Assembly (NCBI GenBank): GCA_021229015.1
Contig: CM037782.1
Span: 44,359,224 to 44,423,223 of the forward strand
Length of the DNA: 64,000 bases
Direction: 5' to 3'
DNA from: Solen grandis
Taxonomy: Eukaryota > Mollusca > Bivalvia > Adapedonta > Solenidae
How positions within the stretch are numbered: position 1 is the first letter of the stretch; every line of letters begins with the position of its first letter. Both the position numbers and the translations under genes were made by a program. Below the pieces are notes generated by a model that saw only the letters and a program-made list of their open reading frames with translations, searched no databases and was not told where the DNA came from. This document shows positions 37,924 to 49,039 of this stretch, one piece after another.

Positions 37924-37992
37924 AACAGCAATAAAATGTTATGTTAGGAAAGGCTGTTTTGTGTGTAGATATAGTGTAAATTGTTTATTTTG

Positions 37993-38175
37993 TTAAGTTA
38001 AACGTTCTACGGACAGTATTTCAATCATTTGGAGACACAGTCTAATTGATACAGATATAATGCTGCCATACTGCAGTATCACGCCGTAGACATGTGACAG
38101 TTAAAAAGATACAATGTTGAAAATCAGTGTAAGATATGTCACGGTCCTTGGTTAAAGATTAACTTGAAATTGAAA
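37993..38175 (-). mobile_element. SINE family 1 copy, fragmentary
   Basis: 'aacgttctacggacagtatttc' to 'cgccgtagacatgtgaca' is the 3' part of the family; a scrambled 'tatgtcacggtccttggtt' follows. Confidence 0.55.
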
Positions 38176-38971
38176 GACGCTCGCTATCAAATCATGACAT
38201 TCTCGAGAAATTAATAACAGAAATTAAATTAACCACTTATACATGGTATAAGATGATAAACTATAATTCATCTTATCCAATGGACTTATTGTAAAATAAA
38301 TAGGAAATAATCAAAAAGATGTATATAGATCTAATCGAAATTCACTCAAGACTTTGGGACAGAACTCTAAATTTGCAATAAACACTACATCTACAAATAC
38401 CTTTCACCTTTCAACACAGTCGACACGCTTGAATTATGTATCAACATTATTATTTTTATCTGATTTAATAAAATGAAAAGCCCAATTTCCCCTTTGACGT
38501 CTGGTCACAAATCGAGATGGTAGCCACCTTTTAAGACATATTTTTGAATGCGTATATACATGTCAATATCGCCACAGGTAACCCGGCTTAACAATAAAAC
38601 CTACACGGGCTCCTGGTGGAAATGGATTACTACGGTATTCAATGGCCGTGTACACACTCCCTTTGTCATTAATTGTGTACTGAAAAATGAATGTTTGAAT
38701 TTTTAAATATTTACATAATCGAGCCAAGTGAATTATGTGTGAGAATAAGCATACGGACAAAAACCGCAGGTATACAAATGACGCTTTAAAATTGAAAAGA
38801 CAACTGTCACAAGTTTACGACAGTACGGCCTGATCCTGGGGTCCCGGGGGTCTGTGTATTGTTTATATCAGGATGACTATGATAGGTGCGGACATTAATG
38901 TTTAACAATAAACGTGAAGATTCAATAGCTTGCCTTACTAAGAGACATAAGGTCGACATCTCGCCTGGTCT

Positions 38972-38975
<4 letters not shown>

Positions 38976-39008
<33 letters not shown>
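38976..39008. repeat. (CA)n microsatellite
   Basis: About 16 perfect units. Confidence 0.95.
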
Positions 39009-39011
<3 letters not shown>

Positions 39012-39572
39012 CATTGAAAAAAATATTGAAAACACCATGAGACTTATGATTCAAACAAAAATAAAAACTTGAACTAATGTTTACACTACGCACATGTTTT
39101 TTTTTCCACTCTACGTGATATTTTATACATACATTAATTTGATGTATTTAAATCATGATGATTCATATCTGATAAAAATAAATGTTAAACCAAAGGTCCC
39201 TTCTCGCCATTTTCTTTTAGTTGTTTCCCAGAGGTTTTCAAAAGAAATGCACTTATTAATCACTTTCCAACCTATATCGCAAATAGTATCGGTGATCAAA
39301 CTCTCAACATCACCTCCCAGCAATACTCTACCCCTGCCTGACTCACACTATCTCTCTATGCTCTGTTACACTTCAACCTAATTGCTATCGTATCTTTAAA
39401 ATCCATCATGCATATACAAACTGATTCTTTTTATTTCTGTAAAATCAAGTACATATTGTGCTTAGCCCCACACACCCTCTATTTCACTTTCCCTGCCTGT
39501 CTGTCTCTCTATTTCTCCGCCTGTCTGCCTGTCCCTCTCTACATATGGTCTAAAACACAACAGTAAAAGAAA

Positions 39573-39722
39573 ATGTTCGTGAAGCTGGCAGCCCAGCAGC
39601 CTGGCAGCGTGAAGTTGGCAGCCCAGCAGCCTGACAGCGTGAAGCTGGCAGCCCAGAAGCCTGGCAGAAAGAACTATAGTTACAACAAAATACTGTTCCT
39701 ACTGCTGCAGCTACAACTCTGA
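39573..39722 (+). CDS. Small ORF with three 10-residue repeats (doubtful)
   Basis: ATG at 39573 opens 49 codons. Residues 3-32 are three copies of a 30-bp/10-residue unit (VKLAAQQPGS, VKLAAQQPDS, VKLAAQKPGR), then a tail with a hydrophobic run (ILFLLLQLQL). The unit length is a multiple of three, so the frame survives; of the base differences between units one is silent (CTG/TTG) and three change residues. No signal peptide, promoter or splice signals are evident and it lies in the intron opposite to the host gene. A minisatellite that happens to be open is the likelier explanation. Confidence 0.15.
   Translation: MFVKLAAQQPGSVKLAAQQPDSVKLAAQKPGRKNYSYNKILFLLLQLQL
39575..39667. repeat. 30-bp minisatellite, three copies
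   Basis: Three units GTGAAGCTGGCAGCCCAGCA + GCCTGGCAGC with few substitutions. Strikingly GC-rich in AT-rich surroundings. Confidence 0.92.
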
Positions 39723-39829
39723 TCTAACACAATATATACGTAGTTACCACTATTAATACAAATGCTGCCAAAATAAAAAAAATAAGAATGAAAAATAAGA
39801 GCAAGAGATATTACTAGAAGTAATGGTGG

Positions 39830-40560
39830 TTAATGGTTGTTGTCATAGTCGTAGTGATGTTGAAGTATCAATAGTAGCAGTAGAGGAATTACTCGTAGCA
39901 GCGATAGAAGACATAAAAGTAGCAGCAATACGAGCATAGAAGGCGAAATAGTATCTATGTTAGAAGAATTAGTCGCAGTCGTATGAGTAAAATTAAAATT
40001 GAATCGGGTAGTAGTAATAATGATGGTAGTAATAGAAGTTGTACTAGGAGTCGTTGAAATATTAGTAGTGGTGGTAGTAGTAGTAGTGGTGGTGGTGATA
40101 GTTAAAGTTATTGAAGTGGTAGCAGCAAAATAGTGTTAGTAGTGGTAGTGTAGTGACAGAGCAAGTAGTAACAGTAGAATTAGTATTGATAACAGCAAAA
40201 GCAGTAGTAGTAATAGTAGAAATAGTATTGTTAAAAGTAGAAGCAGTCTCAGAAGTATTAGTAGTAGAAGAAGTAGTGATAGAAGTAGTAGTATTGTTAA
40301 CGGTAGTAGCAGTCTCAGAAGTAGTAAAAGTAGAAGTAGTAGTAGAATTGATTTAAAGTTGCAGTATAAATAATAGTAGTTGTAGTAGTAGTAGTAGTAG
40401 AATTGATAAACGTAGTAGCAGTCTCAGTAGTAGTAGTAGTAGAAGTAGTAGTAGAATTGATAAACGTAGTAGCAGTCTCAGTAGTAGTAGTAGTAGATTT
40501 GTAGTAGTTGTTGCAGTAGTAGTAGTGTTAACAGTAGCAGCAGTTTCAGTAGTAGTAATA
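39830..40560. repeat. Long TAG/GTA-rich trinucleotide tract
   Basis: About 700 bp of imperfect TAG/GTA/CAG units. A duplicated ~60-bp segment ('attgataaacgtagtagcagtctcagtag' in part) occurs at 40391 and 40456. Produces spurious Val/Glu-rich ORFs. Confidence 0.85.
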
Positions 40561-40679
40561 GCAATATTGTTTTAATGTAAGTGATGATTGTAGTGCACTC
40601 TACCACAATAACTGCTATATCATTAGCAAGTCTACTTCTTAACCGCTGACACTGTCACTATCATTTTCGTTTAAAAGGA

Positions 40680-40975
40680 TTTTGTTGTTGTTGTTATTTT
40701 TGCTTCTTCGCCATAATACTCTTACTCTCTGACCTGCTTTTAACTCTTCTACCGCTGCAACAATGACACTTTTCTATCACTACGACATAAACTGCCAATA
40801 TAACATCTACTACTAGTAACAATACAACAACAACAACTATTACAGTAACAGCAACCGCAAGTACTACTACTAAAGCAACAACCACTAACACAAAATATAT
40901 TACTCCTCCTAAGACAACAACAAATAAATCCACTGCTACTGAAGTTTCTACAGCAGTTACCACTACTACCAGTAT
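40680..40975. repeat. ACT/ACA-rich trinucleotide tract
   Basis: Imperfect (CAA), (ACT) and (TTG) units, approximately the complement of the tract to its left. It could form weak long-range pairing with 39830-40560. Confidence 0.6.
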
Positions 40976-42705
40976 CCCAGTTGCCAATGCTTTTATATCT
41001 CCGTTTATTGCTATTTAGACAATTGTCCTATCCATGTATTCAGGATTTTATTGCACATAACAATCATTTATTGACGGATATTGGAAGGTATGTGATTCAT
41101 GGCATCGATACTCATCTATTCAATTTAAACCTTAAAATAGATGAACATGACAACATTTGTATGACCCACCTTCATTTGAGGTTCTTCATTTGTCGTAATC
41201 TAGAACATATATGTAAGTATTACTAATTACCCCTTACTGTATTCTTGATATACTTGGATGCATATAGTTATGTTCTGTTACTGTATCCTTATACGTTTCT
41301 TTTTTTTCTCTCTATTTTTTTTTTCAGAGTGACATTTTAGTATGAATAATTACAGGTCATCTTTGGACATGGTCCTTTTCTTAGCTCTATGTATATTTTT
41401 TACTCTTTCTTGGTTCAGTCAATCGCAAATTTAGTCCCTTCAAGAAATATTTACTAGACAAGATGTGTCACGTAGAGAGGTACACGAGTCCGACTAAATA
41501 TCCGCTGAAGCAGTGAACATATATTTAATTGTATTTATTTCCACCTTATGATTATAAATTATTATTAAACATAAACTTTCGTTTCATCAAGCCAATAGTA
41601 AAAGTTTAAAACTTTTTTTTCTGTGCTTAGTTTTGTCTATAGCTCAATTAACTGAATTGAAATGTCTATTAATGACTGCCATAAAGGAAATACGATCTTT
41701 ATTGGCAAATTTATTCTGCTATCAGGAATGATACATTAAAATGAAAATGAAAAGAAAATGTGACTAGTGAGGTAATTACTTTTTACGGAAACGATCCATT
41801 TCATGGCCAATAAAACCCGTGCATATTATGCTACATACATCTCATCTACTTCATAATAAATATCATGCCTTAGTCTTGATAATAAAATATTCACAGGTAT
41901 GTATCATGGTGTTCATATACTTACGTGCAGCCAGAAAATAATGTAATATCTAAGAGCATATAAATCCAAATAATTTATCACTTTTAATTAAACCACCATG
42001 AAGTATGATCCTGGGTAATTCCTGTACGTTTTCAACACATACCTGTGTTCAGTGCTCTGTTGCTTATTCAAGCTCGACTTCATTCTAAACTTGTCTCATG
42101 TAAAAACCCGGCAAACAAGTTCTTCAAGTATTTTTTTTTAGATATCACTATTAATATGCGCCAAATGACGGTAGTCTGCCAGTCCCGGCGAGCTTGGCTT
42201 CACGGCAAAATAGCACGGCCATTTGACACAAGTCCGTGTTATACGTCCTCAAACCACTCATTTAGAGCGACTATTGGAAAATGTAGAAATTCAATGGTTT
42301 GATCAGTTCAGACTACAGCGATCTCGTGTTGAAGTCATCAAAGCGTTTCAAGGTTTGACATTTTGTACGACGCATTCATTGAAATATACCATATACAGTA
42401 GCGGAGTACACACGGGCTCGGCTTACGGCAGCAGATGAATAGGGCCATGGAGAGATTTATTTCCGTAATATCTTGTATGCACTGATTTTTGTAAGGAAGT
42501 GCGAAGAAACAATAACTGCGTGTTAAAGACGTTTTTGTCATATTGGAACATACCGCGATATTCTGACGACAGTGTTTGTAACGGATTCGTCCCCAGCAAA
42601 GCTTTGATTTTGTTTACATGGCGTGAAATTTAATCTAATACACATCCCCTTTGCTTGTGTTGTGTTGTTATATACACGATTGCTTCGATCATCATGTTTT
42701 GCTTT

Positions 42706-42732
42706 AATAATAATAATAATAATAATAATAAT
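42706..42732. repeat. (AAT)n microsatellite
   Basis: Nine perfect units. Confidence 0.95.
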
Positions 42733-44097
42733 ACATAATGTATATGTATCTAGAATGTGCAGTGGCGAGAACCTATCTAAATCCAAGTTAGTGAGAAAAA
42801 TAGAAGACCTATAAAATTATGTATGTTAGTTTTATTGTTAAGTTTACACAGATCAGACGAACATATCGTTCCAGTATCTACACCCACATTACAATAATAA
42901 TTATAAAAAATAACGCAGACTATTACATCAGATTTATTAATTTATTTATTTGGCTGTGTTAACACGCACCTTTGATTTGCATGAATGCCCGAGAATGCAT
43001 TTACCTGAATACATATCGTGCTTTGATGAATACAAGAAGTTGAAAATCACCCACTTTAGAATTCTTTATCTCTCAGCAATTATATAGCCTATAAAGAGAT
43101 GATAATTCAGGGTGACCGTGTGTAATGTTCCTCCCCTGTAAAACAGAACTATACCCTGTTATCTCCATAATACATACTATACTAAACTTCACGGAATCGA
43201 ACGTTCTGCTCATGGTCAAAATAACTTTCATGATCTAGTTTGTATACGATGATATTACAACGCAATACTTAGATGACTTCACAATGGGCTAATTAAAATA
43301 TATGTCTTTTTTAGGCTTTACAATACCTTATTAGATATTTTACTAAAATTTCGATACACCGATGTTTTGTCAGGCGCTGAAAGGAATACACTTCTGAATT
43401 ACAATGCATTAAGAACGAAGACTGAATGTTTTTGATATTCATCTTTTACTCTAAAATTAATCTTAAAACCTGTCCATTATTGATATAGGAAGATAAAAAT
43501 AATTCAAATAATTATATTTCCTTAATTCGTAGACATGATTCATCTCCGACTTTATAAAATATGGCCATTTTTAGAAATGAAACCTTCCTGTCATAATCTT
43601 ACAATGTCTCGAATAAATTTGTAACTAGGTAATAGAATTTAGAAGAGATGGTCGTGTATACCCGACAAATGGTTGATTTGGAAAATCAGTGACCGGAAAA
43701 AAATATTCGCCCCCAAGTCACATTTGCTTGCTTTTACAGCAGACGATAGTACGATAGGGACAGAAGATCCCCCTGGGGGTGAAAGATATTATTTTAGTCC
43801 AGTTGTTCAGCTTAAAATCTGGACAATCTTAATTTCATATGCAGTGACATCGATTATGTTTATATAATCACACAAACACGGACTAGAGTCTACAGCGTCA
43901 TCTTCACAGTCGTATTTAAAATATGTAGGTCGTTTTTTTTGTTTGCTTTTAAAACAAAATACCCCAGATAGTTTCACGAGTCTAGTGGGTTGAAAGAACA
44001 AAGACTTGCATACAGGTTACATAAATATCAGTGATAGCAACAATTTGAAAAGAAGACATAACACTCTTTTCGAGAGAAAAAAAAGAGACATATTCTG

Positions 44098-44308
44098 ATT
44101 TATCTTTGATTTTCGATGAGGAAATTTTTTTTGGAAATTTTTGATTTTTGGGAATAAATTTATCTTATGATTTTCGATGAGGGAATAAATTTATCTTATG
44201 ATTTTTGATGAGGGAATGAAATTTATCTTATGATTTTGGTTGAGGAACTGAAATTTATCTTATGATTTTCGATGGACTGAAATATATCTTATGATTTTTG
44301 ATGATATA
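44098..44308. repeat. ~30-35-bp minisatellite, about six copies
   Basis: Units centred on 'atttatcttatgatttt(c/t)gatgaggga', with variable spacing, lead directly into the hairpin at 44319. Confidence 0.85.
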
Positions 44309-44318
44309 CTCAGTATAT

Positions 44319-44345
44319 CAGTGAGATATAATTCATATCTCACTG
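44319..44345. repeat. Perfect 11-bp hairpin
   Basis: CAGTGAGATAT, loop AATTC, ATATCTCACTG. It follows 'actcagtatat', itself partly palindromic, and probably marks the end of an element containing 44098-44308. Confidence 0.8.
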
Positions 44346-46064
44346 TTGAAAGTGTGAGTGATATAGCATTTTGGTTCCCGATCTGTTCATTGAAATATAT
44401 AGCAAAGTAGAAAGTAAAACGAATTAAGATTTCCATGACGTCACGGTTACGTCAAATAATTCGACGTGATTTGGCGCCATTTTTTTTTTTTTTTGGTAAT
44501 GTCTGACTAGTTAAATGCAAAATCTTTAGAATACAACATAAGATAAAAAGAAAATTTGTTGTTTTTTATATTTGTTGCTTTGTGGAATATATCTAATTTC
44601 AAAGTGATACAATTTTCATATTTTCACTCGCGCTACGCGCCCCTGAACGTATTGTAACGGTATCACTTCTCGATGAGATAGATTCCATATTCACACAAAG
44701 CAACAAATATCCTCTATATATGCATTTAAAAATGCTTATTTTTATCAGTATAAATCACAAAACAAAAATCTTTTATTTAGTACATGACTCTCCCGACTGT
44801 ACAACGATTTTCCCACGGTTGTACAGCTGATAACTTTAAATAAAAAATTAAGATCGTTTATTCTACATGGAGTGGTTGTAAATTAACAATTGAATTAAAT
44901 GATACATTGGTGACTCATACTACTACTATGTGACCACAAACTACTTCTTCTATTCCTCCTACCACCACTTCTTTTATTAATTATACTACTACTGCTACTA
45001 CTACCACTGTCACCACCACGTTTATTGTTACTGGTAATACTACACGACTACTGATAGAGACTTCTTCATCAGCAAAACAAAATGTTTAGAACAAAAAACT
45101 TCCCAAAATGACCCCGTTTACATTCCTACATCAGCTACTTTACAAGCCTAGATTTCTTGTGTTATTATTTCAAACATACTTAATTACCTTGAAGGACGTT
45201 TAAGCGGGTAACCAGCGTCTGGTTCCAAACTGCCTATGATAGTAATAAGTAATATAGTTACTGTAATAAGTGGAAGGTATTCCAGACTACTGGTTACTAC
45301 TGATTTTAATGTTGGATATATTTTTTTCTTTTTCGAAATTCTCATTTATTCTAAGTAAGTTAAAGAAAACCCCACATTTTAAGATTCCTGTATTAAAAGC
45401 ATGATTAAATGCATTTTTGCCAAATGTTGAGGTTTTAAATAGTCATATTTAAGGGTTTTTTATGCACATTTGGCTAAAATATTATTAAAAATCAGTTTTC
45501 GTTTAAAAAACAACAACAAACAAACGTGGTGAGGTATACATATTTTTGAATTTTCAGAAAGCCTTTAAATATCAGAGGATGAATATAAAAAAATAAAAAG
45601 AAATAAAGGAAATCTGTCCGTTTGATTTTTTTAACCATATAAATAAAATTTCATGGCTTTTTGAGGTAGTTTTTTGTATATATATATTGGTCCAGACACA
45701 ATGACTAATTTTGCTCGTAGTGTATTGTCCATGCATGTTTGAAAGTATTTAAACCTGTAACTTATTAAGCATATTTACGTAACAAAATATGATTAAGTAT
45801 TCTGAAAATATTATTTTGATATGTTATTTAGTATTTAGAATGCAATCGTTCCAATCTTTAATGCTTTGATATGTTGAGCAAATTTTAGTTAAAAAGCTAA
45901 ATAGCAAAAAACGAGCATGGTAACCCCTGTTTTCGATTCATATATCTTTTAGTTATATTCTAGAGTACTTGTGTACAAAATTTAAGAAGATTCTGTCTGT
46001 CCAAAAAAAAAAAAAATAAAAATAAAAATAAATAAAAACATAAAAACAACACTGAAACACCTTG

Positions 46065-46228
46065 AAGGTAAAGACCCTGTAATGGTTCCACTACATTTCA
46101 GACATCATGGCTTTTCACGGAGATAACCAAGATTCCAAAATGTTTCATTAGCCTAAGGGTACAATGGTTATCTTGGCAGAGGTTAAGTGGTCCTAGACAA
46201 AGCGGAACCATTACAGGGACTTTACCTT
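46065..46228. mobile_element. 164-bp MITE with 25-bp inverted termini
   Basis: Left AAGGTAAAGACCCTGTAATG+GTTCC and right GGAAC+CATTACAGGGACTTTACCTT are inverted repeats with one mismatch. The interior has a second near-palindrome (GATAACCA / TGGTTATC). Target duplication is unclear (TTGA left, TTAA right). No coding capacity. Confidence 0.8.
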
Positions 46229-48554
46229 AAATAAATTATAAAAAATAAATAGATAATGATAAATAAATTCGAATTGACAAACAACTCTGATGATCTACAT
46301 TCTATAGGCTGCAGATGTTGATGTTAAAAACAAAGTGTTGAAACATTTAGATGGCTTATATGTGTCCATTTATTTTCTGAATGGTTTTCGTGATTATATC
46401 ATTTCCACTTTAAAGGCGTACAATGTAGTAAATAATCCAAATGTAAGCTGAACACGTCCTTATATGACCTTGTATAAAGCTGAAAACACCTCAAATGAAA
46501 CTGTATACACAACCGGTAGCTCTTGTGTTTGAGTCATGAACTACTTTTAGATCTATGTGAATTCAAAAATGAGTTTTTATTCACAATATATACTATTTTT
46601 AATTACATATGTCATCATTGGCAATAATAACCGCCTCGATATTAACAATATTCTGTTTGACTGTGTACACGCGTGTGGTGATATTTACTTTTTTTTTTTT
46701 TTTTTTTGAAAACATGATTTTGTGGTCTTTTTCAATAAAAAACGCAAAAGCGCAGCCCATTTGTTTATATACGACATGTATATTTATGTCTATTGATGTA
46801 ATATTTTAGGCTATAAATATGTATTTGATATTTTATGCCAAGTCAAAATTTGTACTGTCTGTTGTATATGAGTAATCTTGCACTTGTTTGAATGGATGTA
46901 TGTACTTGAATAGTACGTAGGTTGGTTTGTAGAATGTGACTACAGGCGTTCATCAGTTATATAACTGTCCGTAGACAAAAATGATAAAAGAAAAATAAAA
47001 TCGGCAAAATCATATCCTTTATGATTAATTGCAATTTTGAGAAATAATGATATAACTGAATCATTATTATCATCAACAGACCAGGTTCTGCAGAGGTGAA
47101 ACATGGTAACAGCTACAGTAGAAAAAACCTGACCCGCATATGAGACATGCCCGTCACACATTGTATGTGCCTCAGCCTACACGTGACGAAGGACGTTCCC
47201 ACTCTCACATTACACGTCTCTAATCCTTCCCAAATTTTTATTTCTTTTCATACGAAGTTCATGACCTTCCGTTTGCAAATACTTTAGTATCGACTTCAGA
47301 GGGCTTTATGTTTTAGGTCTCGAATTTCGCAGAGGTACTTGGATGTCGTGCATAGGCGCGCAACGACTATCTAGATGCCGAAAATGCACCCACGCTCGGG
47401 TGTCCGACCAAACGCCAGACACATCTAAAGTCGAATCATTTTGAAGAGCGTGTAAATTGAAAGTTAATGGATGTATTTAAATTACGTGCCGTGAGAGCGT
47501 ATTGCTCGTATTTACTTTACATCTTGGAAAAATATGTCCAATCCCTGGTCATCCCAAGTTTTATATGTCAGTATCACTTCCCTCTCTGTGTCGCAGTCCA
47601 CAAAGTTTCAAGGGCAAAGCAAATATTATACTAGTCTACGTGTATGCAAATCCTTGCCAACAAAAAAAAAGCTTAAACATGTGTGGATCAAGAGGCGGAC
47701 CCGGAAACCCCAAGAATGTGGAAATATATGGTGTTGTCTACCTCTCCGAGATGAAAACAAATGTAGCTTGATCCGCGCGTGATGACACTGGACAACGTAT
47801 ATATACATGCATTTAACAATGAACTAAACGAGGTTAATCAACGTGATTGGCTGGCATGATCGCTCGCGTTGGAAAATTTATATTGCACGGAAATGAAATG
47901 GTTCCATTGTAACGTTTTTGTTGATTTACTGATTTTAGTACATAATAACGCGCCTATATTATTTTCTCCTGTTTGAATATGTTTTTTCCTTTCGTCAGCT
48001 GCAAAGAGTTTTTATATCACTTAGAAATCATATTGTTTTTATTGACCTTTTCTGAAGTGTTCATAAAGTAAAGGTTACTCCTGCCCGGTATTTAACAACA
48101 GTAATCGTCAGTGCTCTATTATATGCTGTAATTCATAAAAATCAAGAAAGAAACTGAAATATAGTATCATTTAATTTTTCGGTGATTTCGCAAGAGAAAT
48201 AGGTTACTGAAAGATGAGTTGAATTTCGATCTGGTACATGTATGATTATTGTACATGTATATATATCTGGTCAGAAAAACAAACGCATCATTTTAGTGTA
48301 CTCTATACTTTTAAGTATATTCCAAATCAAGATAAATAATAAAATCGAACTTATTATTATTCATTATGACTTAAAGGTAAAACCATTAACTTTCGTTAGG
48401 TTCTAATTGTCGCTTATTTCGTGGAGGGTTTCATCCACAATTAAATATCAACCCCAACGAAATCAGTTTATTGGCTAGACTTCGCATTTTCTGTGAATTA
48501 ACACATAATCAACGAAATTTAATGTCAACGAAAAAAAGTATCTCATCTGCAATA

Positions 48555-48645
48555 TCCGATTGACAGGACCGGGACTCGAACCCACGACAATGAACATAAG
48601 ATGATGTAAAATCAGCAACTACAACCACCCAACCATGGAGGCCCC
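48555..48645 (-). mobile_element. tRNA-derived SINE head (family 2-like)
   Basis: On the minus strand GGGGCCTCCATGGTTGGGTGG, an elongated middle and GTGGGTTCGAGTCCCGGTCC give good A and B boxes. The body is not clearly present. Confidence 0.55.
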
Positions 48646-48864
48646 GCAATCTAAACGTGTAGCTGTCTCGTTAAGAATGATGGATGCTGCCTGAAATTTA
48701 ATCGCCTGACTGGTACACGATTACGTCTGTTGACACATGCATACGCCTACCTGGCAGTACCTGCACAATAACCTTACCATTGGCAGTCTGCCTGCGGAGG
48801 GTTACATCAGATATACAGGTATCCCTATACACGAAAATACCTGTTCAGATGGAAATAAAACATA

Positions 48865-49039
48865 GTTGAACCTGTGATAGCGGTCCTCTGTATTAAGCGA
48901 CCAAGCTGCATTTAGCGGCCAGTTTTAATATATCCAAACTAGCACTTTGGTATGTGTTTAACCTCATTTAGCAGCCACCCCTGTTAAGCGGTCACATGCT
49001 ATTGTTCCATTGACTGACCGCTTAAGACAGGTTTGACTG
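48865..49039. mobile_element. ~175-bp MITE, CAGTCAAACCTG-type termini
   Basis: The right end GACCGCTTAAGACAGGTTTG+ACTG is followed by TA; the left end GTTGAACCTGTGATAGCGGTC is its diverged inverse, preceded by TA. 'tta(a)gcggccac/tcac' motifs recur inside. Same terminus class as 4218-5078 and 9906-11085. Confidence 0.7.

Noticed and set aside
40153..40356. 67-codon Val/Glu-rich ORF (and the opposed ORF at 40694-40987)
   Set aside because: Pure translation of TAG/GTA and ACT/ACA trinucleotide repeats.
41925..41959. Second possible alternative first exon on the minus strand (ATG, 11 codons, GTAAGT donor, matching phase)
   Set aside because: Only 11 codons, no TATA or compositional shift, and other intronic GTAAGT sites with open frames occur by chance (for example near 17656). 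Below the level I would annotate.
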